Of a stretch of DNA of 64,000 bases, positions 28,203 through 35,144 are shown piece after piece; within the stretch, counting starts at the first letter, position 1; each line of letters opens with the position of its first letter. The stretch is from Trichocoleus sp. (GTDB taxonomy: Bacteria; Cyanobacteriota; Cyanobacteriia; Elainellales; Elainellaceae): NCBI GenBank assembly GCA_036702865.1, contig DATNQD010000027.1, positions 186,001 to 250,000 of the forward strand, read 5' to 3'. The translations under genes and the position numbers were made by a program. The notes under the pieces were generated by a model. It was given only the letters and a program-made list of their open reading frames with translations. It did no database searches and was not told the DNA's origin.

Positions 28203-28358
28203 CTATCCATTGAATACGATCACATCTCGCTCAAACACATACTCACCATAATCTGCGAGGTCATCAATCCCGATTACCGTAAGCAGAATTTCAGCAGCAA
28301 TCCAGATTGTGATTTTAATCAGTCGAGCTTGCCATTTTTGAACTCGTTTTGGGTGCAT
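28203..28358 (-). CDS. Small membrane-associated protein, conserved-looking, unknown function
   Basis: A 51-residue protein, MHPKRVQKWQARLIKITIWI onward: a basic N-terminus, one hydrophobic helix (IKITIWIAAEILLTVIGIDD) and an acidic C-terminal part (LADYGEYVFERDVIVFNG). I chose the ATG at 28358 because AGGAGT stands 7 bases before it; the longer frame to 28427 lacks such a site. It lies 9 bases upstream of the Nudix gene, in the same direction. The layout suggests a single-pass peptide. I cannot name its family with confidence. Confidence 0.6.
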   Translation of the reverse strand: MHPKRVQKWQARLIKITIWIAAEILLTVIGIDDLADYGEYVFERDVIVFNG

Positions 28359-28515
28359 CGGGGTCACTCCTGAGAAAGTGGGACTGAAGACGCGCGTCTC
28401 GATGGATTTGCCTCCAGTCCGCTGCACTCATCAAACAATCACTTCAACCTTGATGCTTCCATTTTCGGGAAAGCTGACCCCCAGCCCCAGTGTCTCTTAG
28501 CAGATACACCGTTGT

Positions 28516-28812
28516 TCAAATAGCAGGATTTGACCAAAGAAATTTTTGTACCTTCCAGGCGAGATGCAGGAACTCTAACCTTTCCTCTAGGCGGAGATGA
28601 GACGAATAGCTCTGCCTCAGCGCCCAACGAACAAATTCTTGTAGCTCAGTGAGCTTATAACTTTCGCACTGTTTGACTGCTTCACTGAATGTCGTGACCC
28701 AGGCTTGAACTTCGGCTGAAGATAAAGTATTGGGCAAAACTGGAAAAGCAAGCTGTACAGAAGGAGGAGACACAGGACGAGCGTTGAGTGTCATTGCTTC
28801 AGGCAGGGGCAT
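28516..28812 (-). CDS. Hypothetical 98-residue protein
   Basis: A small soluble protein with a Pro-rich N-terminus (MPLPEAMTLNARPVSPPSVQ) and a helical C-terminal half rich in Trp, Leu and Glu (ELQEFVRWALRQSYSSHLRL, then EERLEFLHLAWKVQKFLW). GAGG lies about 10 bases before the ATG. No domain is recognised. It is divergent from the AsnC-type regulator and precedes the small gene at 28203 by about 160 bases. It could be real or fortuitous; codon use looks like that of the neighbours. Confidence 0.5.
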   Translation of the reverse strand: MPLPEAMTLNARPVSPPSVQLAFPVLPNTLSSAEVQAWVTTFSEAVKQCESYKLTELQEFVRWALRQSYSSHLRLEERLEFLHLAWKVQKFLWSNPAI

Positions 28813-28918
28813 GGGGGATTGTCCTCAGATGAATAGGCTGAAAAACGCAAATTCCGATCGGGGCTAGTGATCGGATATACCAAAAGCTACAAGGTTAACT
28901 GACTCCATTTCGGCGCAG

Positions 28919-28952
28919 CACCCACTGCGTCTATTCACCCACTACGCCTATT
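28919..28952. repeat. Tandem 17-base near-repeat
   Basis: CACCCACTGCGTCTATT is followed immediately by CACCCACTACGCCTATT (15 of 17 identical). It lies in the spacer between the 98-residue hypothetical gene and the AsnC-type regulator. Confidence 0.8.
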
Positions 28953-29041
28953 CTCTGCAGTTGCGCAGCAGCCGGCAGTCCCCGAACGGGGAATCTTGCA
29001 CCTAACAGATTTTCAGATTTTATTAGGGAAAACCTATTGAA

Positions 29042-29082
29042 ATCTTTGAAAAAGAAAGTAATATTCTTTTAAGATCTTTGAA
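29042..29082. promoter_or_regulatory. Candidate AsnC/Lrp operator
   Basis: Inverted arms AAAAGAA (29050-29056) and TTCTTTT (29064-29070) with a 7-base A/T spacer are flanked by direct repeats ATCTTTGAA spaced 32 bases, close to three helical turns. AsnC/Lrp regulators commonly bind A/T-rich palindromes in their own promoters, often as phased arrays. Assignment is by position and symmetry only. Confidence 0.45.
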
Positions 29083-29092
29083 TTGAAAGCAA

Positions 29093-29554
29093 ATGGAGCT
29101 AAGCGAGACGGATTATAAGATTGTTCAGCAACTAATGGCTCAGGGTCGGATAACCTGGTCTGATCTGGCAAGCAGTCTCGAACTCTCTGCCCCCGCTGCT
29201 GCCGATCGCGTTCGTCGTTTGGAAGAAAAAGGCGTGATCCAGGGCTATAAGGCTCAAATCAGTGCTGAGGCGATCGGCTGTCATCTTACTGCTTTCATTG
29301 CCGTCACCCTAGAACACCCTCGTCACCGCGAAGCCTTTTTGCAAACAGTCCAAGCTTTGCCCCAAATTCAGGACTGTCACCATGTCACCGGAGATGACGA
29401 CTATCTACTCAAAATTCGCTGTCGCCACACCAAAGATTTGGAACAACTCATCACCCACAAGCTCAAAACCCTCCCCGGCATTCTCCGGACCCGCACGACG
29501 ATCGTTCTTTCTACTGCAAAGGAAACGTCTGATCTGCCACTTAATTGGGATTAG
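29093..29554 (+). CDS. Lrp/AsnC family transcriptional regulator
   Basis: A 153-residue feast/famine regulator. Residues 1-50 are the winged helix-turn-helix (DYKIVQQLMAQGRITWSDLA, then SSLELSAPAAADRVRRLEEK). Residues 65-145 are the RAM ligand-binding and oligomerisation domain (LTAFIAVTLEHPRHREAFLQ, CHHVTGDDDYLLKIRC). It lies 70 bases upstream of a LysE-type exporter in the same direction. The common pairing of such regulators with LysE exporters suggests control of amino-acid efflux by intracellular amino acid. Autoregulation through the upstream palindrome is likely. Confidence 0.93.
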   Translation: MELSETDYKIVQQLMAQGRITWSDLASSLELSAPAAADRVRRLEEKGVIQGYKAQISAEAIGCHLTAFIAVTLEHPRHREAFLQTVQALPQIQDCHHVTGDDDYLLKIRCRHTKDLEQLITHKLKTLPGILRTRTTIVLSTAKETSDLPLNWD

Positions 29555-29624
29555 GGAATAGCAGGAGACGGGCAATGCTTTCTCCCTTTTTCTCCACGTT
29601 TTTCCTCTTATCCTTTATGAACTT

Positions 29625-30242
29625 ATGCTTCTCTTTCTACGGGGTCTGATTATTGGTTTCTCGATCGCGGCTCCCGTTGGTCCGATCGGTGTGCTAACCA
29701 TTCGGCGTACCCTAGCGGAGGGTTGGACGATCGGACTGCTGACAGGGTTAGGCGCAGCAACGGCAGATGCCGTCTATGGCTGTATTGCCGGATTTGGGCT
29801 AACTTTTATCTCTAATATTTTGGTTGAGCAGGCATTTGTGTTTCGGTTCGTTGGCGGTCTGTTTCTTTGCTACCTGGGAATCAAAACCTTGCTGACGCAG
29901 CCAAGCAATCGAGAAGCAGTGACTCAGGGCAAAGGGTGGCTGGGTGCTTATGGCTCGACCGTGTTCTTGACGCTGACCAACCCAATGACAATTCTGGCGT
30001 TTGCAGCGGTATTTGCTGGACTGGGACTGGCAACAAGTCATCACAATGGTTTTGAAGCCGCAATTTTGGTGCTTGGGGTGTTTTTGGGTTCTGCGCTTTG
30101 GTGGATTGCTCTCTGTAGTGGCGTCAGGCTGCTTCGAACGGCTCTCACCCCCTATCACTTGCGTTGGTTAAATTGTATTTCCGGTTTAATCTTGCTGAGC
30201 TTTGGCATAATTGCTCTGAATCCAACCGAGTTGATCAAATAA
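29625..30242 (+). CDS. LysE/RhtB family amino-acid exporter
   Basis: A 205-residue inner-membrane protein with about six transmembrane helices. The N-terminal GLIIGFSIAAPVGPIGVLTI, with its conserved APVGP and following RRTLAEGW, is the LysE family signature, and the family loop LTNPMTILAFAAVFAG lies in the middle. These proteins export lysine, arginine, threonine, homoserine lactones or related compounds; substrate cannot be told from sequence. It is downstream of the AsnC/Lrp gene and probably co-transcribed with it or regulated by it. Confidence 0.93.
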   Translation: MLLFLRGLIIGFSIAAPVGPIGVLTIRRTLAEGWTIGLLTGLGAATADAVYGCIAGFGLTFISNILVEQAFVFRFVGGLFLCYLGIKTLLTQPSNREAVTQGKGWLGAYGSTVFLTLTNPMTILAFAAVFAGLGLATSHHNGFEAAILVLGVFLGSALWWIALCSGVRLLRTALTPYHLRWLNCISGLILLSFGIIALNPTELIK

Positions 30243-30336
30243 TCATCAGATGGATTTGCGATCGAGCGGGGTATGCTCCAAATGTTCTGAGTCCTCGTCA
30301 CCGATAGCACTGCCTGGACAGCGAACCCAAGGAGCA

Positions 30337-31548
30337 ATGTTCAAACACCGTCTACTATCTCTAGTCAAATCTGTTCTCGTCGTGGGGCTATGCTGCCTCC
30401 TCACTTTCTGTGTTGCTCTGCCTGCCAGTGCTCTCTCGTTCACTGTGGCTCCTAATCACACACAGCCTTATCTGGCACAAGCGGCAAATACGTTAGAGGA
30501 TCTACAGCGCCAGCAACAGCGTAAGGATGAAGCTCGATCGCGTCTGCAACGGCAGCGAAACCAACTGCAAAACTTGGAACGATCGGCGCAAAAGCGGCTC
30601 GGCGGGCTACAAACCGATATTCGGGCAACCTCTAGCCAGATTGCTCAAAATGAGGCAAAGCTCAAGCAGGCAAATCAGAGGCTAGAAAAACTGGAAGCAG
30701 CGTTAGCAAAAGCGGAAAAAAGCTATCAGGGGAAGCAATCTAGTACAGTCGCGCGTCTGCGATTTTTGCAGCGGCAGCAGGGTAATCAAGGTTGGGCGCT
30801 TTTGCTACAGAGCCAGAACTTGAATGAATTTCTCGATCGCCGCTTTCAACTTCGACGGGTGTATCAGTCCGATCGCCAAGTGCTTGCACAGCTGAAAGTT
30901 GCCGCAGATGCGATCGAAAAACAGCGACGAAACATCGAAAATCAAAAAAACCAAGTCGCCTTACTGACTCAGGAGCTTCAGGCACAGAGAGCAGAATTTC
31001 AGGCACAGGCACAATCTCAGGAAAGCTTGATCAACCGTCTCCGTCAAGACAGGAAAGCCCTTGAGGCTGCCGAAGAACAACTCGCGAGAGACTCAGCAAA
31101 TCTTGCCATTTTAATTCAGCAACGCCTCGGTTCCGAATCACGCAATCGAGTGGTGGTGCGTGGCACAGGGCAGATGAGCTATCCCAGCGATGGCGAAATG
31201 ACGAGCAGCTTTGGCTTCCGAGTTCATCCAATTTTGGGCTATACCCGCTTCCACTCTGGGATTGATTTTGGTGTCGATTATGGCAGCCCAATTCGAGCCG
31301 CTGATTCTGGTGTCGTTATTTTTGCTGGCTGGTATGGCGGTTATGGTCAGGCAGTCATCATTGATCACGGCAGCAGTATCACAACGCTCTACGCCCATAC
31401 GAGCGAACTCTATGCTTCTGAAGGACAAACCATTCAACGGGGACAGGTCATTGCAGCAGTGGGTTCTACAGGGCTTTCCACCGGACCGCACCTCCACTTT
31501 GAAGTTCGACTGAATGGAGAGCCTGTTGACCCGATGAAGTATTTGTAG
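30337..31548 (+). CDS. M23 family peptidoglycan endopeptidase with coiled coil (EnvC/NlpD-like)
   Basis: A secreted murein hydrolase or amidase activator acting in cell division or wall remodelling. The ATG at 30337 gives a signal peptide (HRLLSLVKSVLVVGLCCLLT, cleavage near PASALS); an upstream start at 30250 would bury it. Residues about 55-270 are coiled coil (LQRQRNQLQNLERSAQKRLG and following). The C-terminal M23 domain has the metal motifs HSGIDFGVDYG and HLHFEVRLNGEPVDP, both with the expected His and Asp, so it could be catalytic, unlike the degenerate EnvC of E. coli. Confidence 0.92.
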   Translation: MFKHRLLSLVKSVLVVGLCCLLTFCVALPASALSFTVAPNHTQPYLAQAANTLEDLQRQQQRKDEARSRLQRQRNQLQNLERSAQKRLGGLQTDIRATSSQIAQNEAKLKQANQRLEKLEAALAKAEKSYQGKQSSTVARLRFLQRQQGNQGWALLLQSQNLNEFLDRRFQLRRVYQSDRQVLAQLKVAADAIEKQRRNIENQKNQVALLTQELQAQRAEFQAQAQSQESLINRLRQDRKALEAAEEQLARDSANLAILIQQRLGSESRNRVVVRGTGQMSYPSDGEMTSSFGFRVHPILGYTRFHSGIDFGVDYGSPIRAADSGVVIFAGWYGGYGQAVIIDHGSSITTLYAHTSELYASEGQTIQRGQVIAAVGSTGLSTGPHLHFEVRLNGEPVDPMKYL

Positions 31549-31700
31549 CGAGGAATAGGGGGTAGAAAATGACGGTGAGTAGAAAATAGCTGAATTACAG
31601 CCGCAGGCTATGTCTAGTACCTGAGCAATACTCATTAACCTTGCAACTCATACTCGTTATGACTATGATATAGAAAGGCTGTTGCAAGATTGAAGAGACC

Positions 31701-31961
31701 ATGAGAGTTCTAGACATTCCCATTCGTGAAATTAACCGTCCCTTGTTTCGTCAGAATGACCAGCAAAAAGTTGCTGCCTTGATGGAATCGATCGCCGAAA
31801 TTGGCTTGCAAGAGCCGATCGATGTTCTGGAAGTAGACGGCAAATATTATGGCTTCTCTGGCTGTCACCGCTATGAAGCCTGCACGAAACTAGGACATGA
31901 AACGATTCGCTGTAATGTGCGCCGCGCTCCCAAGTCAGTGCTGATGGCACATTTAGCTTAA
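31701..31961 (+). CDS. srx: Sulfiredoxin
   Basis: An 86-residue enzyme that uses ATP to reduce overoxidised (sulfinic) 2-Cys peroxiredoxins. The whole chain fits the ParB/sulfiredoxin fold: VLDIPIREINRPLFRQNDQQ, GLQEPIDVLEVDGKYYGFSG and the catalytic motif FSGCHRYEA with Cys55, flanked by Gly54 and His56-Arg57 of the ATP-binding GCHR signature. Oxygenic phototrophs use it for peroxide tolerance. It converges on the HlyD-type gene with 19 bases between stops; no peroxiredoxin gene is nearby. Confidence 0.93.
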   Translation: MRVLDIPIREINRPLFRQNDQQKVAALMESIAEIGLQEPIDVLEVDGKYYGFSGCHRYEACTKLGHETIRCNVRRAPKSVLMAHLA

Positions 31962-31980
31962 CGAGCCGCTAGTGTAGAAG

Positions 31981-33357
31981 TTAACGAGTGGAGAAGGCTT
32001 CATCGAAGCGTCGCGTAATAGGCTCTAGCAAGAAAGTGAGAATGGTTCTCTGTCTGGTGACGATTTCAGCAGTTGCTGCCATCCCTGGAGAAAGGGGCAC
32101 ATCTTTACCATGCACCCGAACGAGCGATCGGCTCAGCTTGACCTTGGCTGAGTAGACTAAGCCTAAATCCTTATCCATTGTGGCATTAGGGCTAATTTGC
32201 AGAACTTCTCCCTCGATCGTGCCAAATTCTTGAAACGGAAAGGTTGCCAGCTTAATCTTTGTCCGCATTCCTGTTGTAATAAACCCGATATCGCGGTTCA
32301 GCACTTTTACTTGCAGAACGAGGTTCTGTCCACTGGGCAAAATTGACAGGAGTTCTTCCCCAGGTTCGACGGAGCGTTCTGCCAGCGTTGTTTGCACATT
32401 GTAAATTGTGCCAGAAATAGGTGCAGTAATTGTCTGCCCTTTGGTGCGGAGGCGTGCCTGGGCGATCTGGCCCTCTAAGTTTGTCAAATCTTCTCGCCGC
32501 TGATTCAGCTGAGTGAGAATTTCACTGCGCCGCTCAGAACCTAATCGGGCAAGTGCTTGTTGTGCACCAGCATAGGCTTGTTGTGCCTGGACGATCGCTT
32601 GCTGCTGTCCAGCAATTTCTTTTTGCAGTGAACCAACTCTATCCTGAGCTTCTGTCAACTGATCTTTCGCTTGCAGATAGTCAAAGCGAGGGATTGCGCC
32701 ATCAATCAAATTCCGGAGGCTTTCTTCCTTGTATTTGGCATTAGCCAGCGTTGTTCGAGCATTCACCAAGTTCTCTTGCAGCTTAGCAAGTTGAGTTCGG
32801 GCTTCTTCGATCGCAGATGCTTGCCTTTGAACATCGCTGCCAGCTGCCGCCTGACGATTATCAAACTCTCGTAGCCGAGCAGCTAAAAGCTGATTTTGGG
32901 GTGCACTTCCGGTATTGGTGCGTCCTTCGCTTTCCGCTTGCAGACGACTAACATCCTGACGAATCAAGTCTGCTGACTTTTGCAGCCGATCGACTTCAGA
33001 CTGAGAAAGCTTCGGGTCTTGCTCGATCAAAACATCCCCTTTGTTAACTTTGTCGCCTTCCTTAACCCGGATCTTGTCAATTACACCACCTTCTAAGGCT
33101 CGTACAGGTCGTACTTGAGCCGCCGGGATCAGTTCTCCCTGGGTGACAGCGACTTCATCAACCTTACTCAGATGCGCCCAAGCTAGGCTCCCCAACACGA
33201 TCGCAGTTAAGCTTGCGGCTAATAATCGCGTGTAGAGTGGCGGTAGTTCTCGGACTGCCTTTCCTAGTTCATAAGAAAGATAGTCTTCAGGATTAACAAA
33301 CTGCTGCCGAGTTTGGCGAACTTGGGCGGAAGAGTGGGGTTGAGGCGCGTCAATCAT
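31981..33357 (-). CDS. HlyD-type membrane fusion protein (secretion or efflux adaptor)
   Basis: A periplasmic adaptor linking an inner-membrane pump to an outer-membrane channel. From the ATG at 33357 the protein has 458 residues: a cytoplasmic N-terminus, one membrane helix (RLLAASLTAIVLGSLAWAHL), a lipoyl half-motif (VRALEGGVIDKIRVKEGDKV), about 190 residues of coiled coil, the second lipoyl half (ITAPISGTIYNVQTTLAERS) and a beta-barrel domain with VLNRDIGFITTGMRTKIKLA. An extended frame with a TTG start at 33438 exists. It resembles type I secretion or bacteriocin export adaptors. No ABC transporter or TolC gene lies in the window. Confidence 0.9.
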   Translation of the reverse strand: MIDAPQPHSSAQVRQTRQQFVNPEDYLSYELGKAVRELPPLYTRLLAASLTAIVLGSLAWAHLSKVDEVAVTQGELIPAAQVRPVRALEGGVIDKIRVKEGDKVNKGDVLIEQDPKLSQSEVDRLQKSADLIRQDVSRLQAESEGRTNTGSAPQNQLLAARLREFDNRQAAAGSDVQRQASAIEEARTQLAKLQENLVNARTTLANAKYKEESLRNLIDGAIPRFDYLQAKDQLTEAQDRVGSLQKEIAGQQQAIVQAQQAYAGAQQALARLGSERRSEILTQLNQRREDLTNLEGQIAQARLRTKGQTITAPISGTIYNVQTTLAERSVEPGEELLSILPSGQNLVLQVKVLNRDIGFITTGMRTKIKLATFPFQEFGTIEGEVLQISPNATMDKDLGLVYSAKVKLSRSLVRVHGKDVPLSPGMAATAEIVTRQRTILTFLLEPITRRFDEAFSTR

Positions 33358-33804
33358 TACGTCTGACCGGGGGGTAATCAGGAGGGTTTGCAGATGTTCT
33401 AGGGCTAGTCTGCCCAGATTCTTCAAGAAGCACTTCAATTCTAGCCTCGCTAGTTCTGAACCTTCTTGTACAGAGGAGGACGCTTATTCGTCCAAAAAAG
33501 TTCTTCTGCAAGGCTTACTTCCAGGTTTAAAGCGTTCCTGCACCATGAGCAAGCGGGAATAGTTCATGGAGGGATGTGTCAGGTTTTTGTTTTAATTGCT
33601 CAGCAATATCACGCTTTACAGATTAAAAAATCCATATTTATTGTTGAGAAGCAACTAAATGATTTCTATCAAAACTACTCAAACCTATCTAAAGAATGAT
33701 TTATTTTGATTCAGTGTGTTCTAATCAAAAACCTTAATATTTAATTAAGTTGAAATTAAGAAGGGTTGAAAAAAGCTACAGAGTATTCTATGAACTCGCG
33801 GAAG

Positions 33805-33821
33805 TAGAACAGGCTGTTCTA
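33805..33821. promoter_or_regulatory. 17-base perfect palindrome, candidate operator
   Basis: TAGAACAG-G-CTGTTCTA is perfectly symmetric (8+1+8), about 55 bases upstream of the candidate promoter for the DUF4327 gene. The GAAC-N5-GTTC core resembles LexA or Xre-type operators in form, but not the cyanobacterial LexA consensus. The binding factor is unknown. Confidence 0.45.
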
Positions 33822-33859
33822 GGCTGTGAAAAGGTAGATCAACAAATTGTCAGTAACTG

Positions 33860-33888
33860 ATGACTTTTGCAACTTTAATTAATATAAT
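33860..33888 (+). promoter_or_regulatory. Candidate sigma-70-type promoter for the DUF4327 gene
   Basis: ATGACT (33860-33865, 4 of 6 matches to TTGACA) and a perfect TATAAT (33883-33888) are separated by 17 bases. Predicted start near 33895, leaving a leader of about 175 bases. A GTAN8TAC sequence at 33924-33937 would fall within the early transcript, where an NtcA dimer could repress; a chance match is equally possible. Confidence 0.45.
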
Positions 33889-34069
33889 GATAGAGTGGAT
33901 AGCGCAAAAATAGAAAAGATTCAGTATACCTGACTACAAGGTGAGGCATTAACTAAAACTGCCTCTGTATCTATAGAAGTAGTGCCCTGTCTGTAGTACA
34001 AGCTCCACGGCTTTGGTTATATCAGCTCTTATCCCAATGTTGTTGAAATCTGAATAAAGAGAGTGAATC

Positions 34070-34291
34070 ATGGTTCAATCTATTCACTATTCCATGAATC
34101 TACTTCAAGATGAAGCTCGTCAATTGGTTGAGAAAGGTGTTGTTAGTCGGCAGCAGCCCATCTACGTTCTCTGTCAATATATTCCGGCACGAGAGTGGGC
34201 ATTTGTCGAATGTGTTTTAGAAAAGAATGACTATCTCTTACGCGATCGAATTGGCGATTTGCTAGGGCGTGAAGACTGGAAAAATGACTAG
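34070..34291 (+). CDS. DUF4327 family protein
   Basis: A 73-residue cyanobacterial protein of unknown function. The full-length sequence fits the family: QSIHYSMNLLQDEARQLVEK, then GVVSRQQPIYVLCQYIPARE, then ending DRIGDLLGREDWKND. It is soluble, with no signal peptide or membrane segment. It is a single gene with a long upstream regulatory region and a hairpin about 180 bases downstream. Confidence 0.92.
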   Translation: MVQSIHYSMNLLQDEARQLVEKGVVSRQQPIYVLCQYIPAREWAFVECVLEKNDYLLRDRIGDLLGREDWKND

Positions 34292-34590
34292 CTCTAAAGT
34301 TAGCTTTTAGTCTTCTTTAATGTTTAATACATCATGCATCTTTGATGAATTCATCTACTCTGAGTTCGCTTGGTTCGTAAGATGAGGAAGACAAGCAATA
34401 ACTCCTTAGAAAACGTTGGTAGCGTTTGCTGTAACTGAAGCAAAAATTAAAAAACAAAAAGTAATATGAAAAGGCTACGGGTATTTCGCTCGTAGCTTCT
34501 TCATTTATTGCCCACTGCTAGTAAGAATGATACTTTTTCTAAAGTACAAAACCTTGAGCGATTCAGTTTCTCAAAACTGCCTGAGTATAT
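34292..34590. other. Intergenic region between convergent genes
   Basis: These 299 bases separate the convergent DUF4327 gene and a hypothetical gene. They are A/T-rich, contain the hairpin at 34472-34498 and show no reading frame of interest. Confidence 0.6.
34472..34502 (+). terminator. Hairpin, probable terminator after the DUF4327 gene
   Basis: GCTACG (34474-34479) pairs with CGTAGC (34491-34496), extended by a G-U and an A-T pair, with an 11-base loop, followed by a T-rich run interrupted by C. It lies about 180 bases after the stop codon, which is far for a terminator. Confidence 0.5.
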
Positions 34591-34938
34591 CTAGCTCAAT
34601 TGCTCTAAATATTGGTTAAGGTCTTCGCTTAAACGAGTTAACTCTACTTCTGTATTGAGACGAATTCGATCGTCCCTCAAAGTAAGTAAGACTTTGGCAG
34701 CAAAAGGACTTGGCCAGATATTTGGATTACAAAAGACTTCTAAGAACACCTCTCCTGTGTGGCGATATTCTAAAGGCGTTTGCGGCTGAGGTTTGGTACC
34801 TGCGCCCTTCATCGATACTGCCTTGAGTTTTTCCATTAACCCAGCGATCGCTCCTTGTAATTCTCTGGCAGCATCGGCGCTAAAACTAAAGGAAACAGAT
34901 CCGTCAGCGAGGTTTAATTTGAGTAGTGAAGAAGACAT
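34591..34938 (-). CDS. Conserved hypothetical protein, 115 residues
   Basis: A small soluble protein. It starts SSSLLKLNLADGSVSFSFSA, has a helical AARELQGAIAGLMEKLKAVS segment, then a linker. A beta-rich part follows (GEVFLEVFCNPNIWPSPFAA, KVLLTLRDDRIRLNTEVELT) and a C-terminal helix LSEDLNQYLEQLS ends the chain. No catalytic motif, signal peptide or membrane segment is seen. I recognise no named family. Its regular secondary-structure pattern and full-length frame make it a probable real gene. Confidence 0.7.
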   Translation of the reverse strand: MSSSLLKLNLADGSVSFSFSADAARELQGAIAGLMEKLKAVSMKGAGTKPQPQTPLEYRHTGEVFLEVFCNPNIWPSPFAAKVLLTLRDDRIRLNTEVELTRLSEDLNQYLEQLS

Positions 34939-35144
34939 AAAACGCTATATTGTTTGCTCATCCTGCTCTAATACTAACCATAGGAAGGGACTTAAGAAAC
35001 AGCCTAGTTTTTTTACTAACATCTGTCTTCTACTAACAAATCTTTTTTTCTGTTGCACCTGCCTCAGCCACTCTATAGACTCTATAAACTAAAAGAAAAA
35101 ATAGCTAGAACGGGGTGCCTGCGTTCGACGCTGAGGAACAACTT

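Larger units (their letters stand above)
28813..29092. other. Intergenic region upstream of the AsnC-type regulator, rich in short repeats
   Basis: In 280 bases there are four elements. A tandem pair of 17-base near-identical repeats (15 of 17 identical) lies at 28919-28935 and 28936-28952. A TCCCCG-AA-CGGGGA palindrome lies at 28979-28992. An AAAAGAA/TTCTTTT inverted repeat lies at 29050-29070. A direct repeat ATCTTTGAA occurs at 29042-29050 and 29074-29082, 32 bases apart. The last two sit within 50 bases of the regulator's start codon. No gene was seen. Confidence 0.6.
33358..34069. other. Long intergenic region between the HlyD-type and DUF4327 genes
   Basis: About 700 bases that are mostly A/T-rich. 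Contents include an inverted repeat TTTTGATT/AATCAAAA at 33704-33730 and a 17-base perfect palindrome at 33805-33821. A promoter-like pair lies at 33860-33888, and a GTAN8TAC sequence at 33924-33937. A 77-codon frame at 33466-33699 (TTG start) has no recognisable features. The region drives two divergent genes. Confidence 0.6.

Noticed and set aside
28439-28627. 62-codon minus-strand frame overlapping the 98-residue hypothetical gene
   Set aside because: It overlaps in another frame a better candidate with a ribosome-binding site, and has no recognisable features.
33466-33699. 77-codon plus-strand frame upstream of the DUF4327 gene
   Set aside because: Starts at TTG without a ribosome-binding site, in an A/T-rich regulatory spacer; no domain or compositional support.
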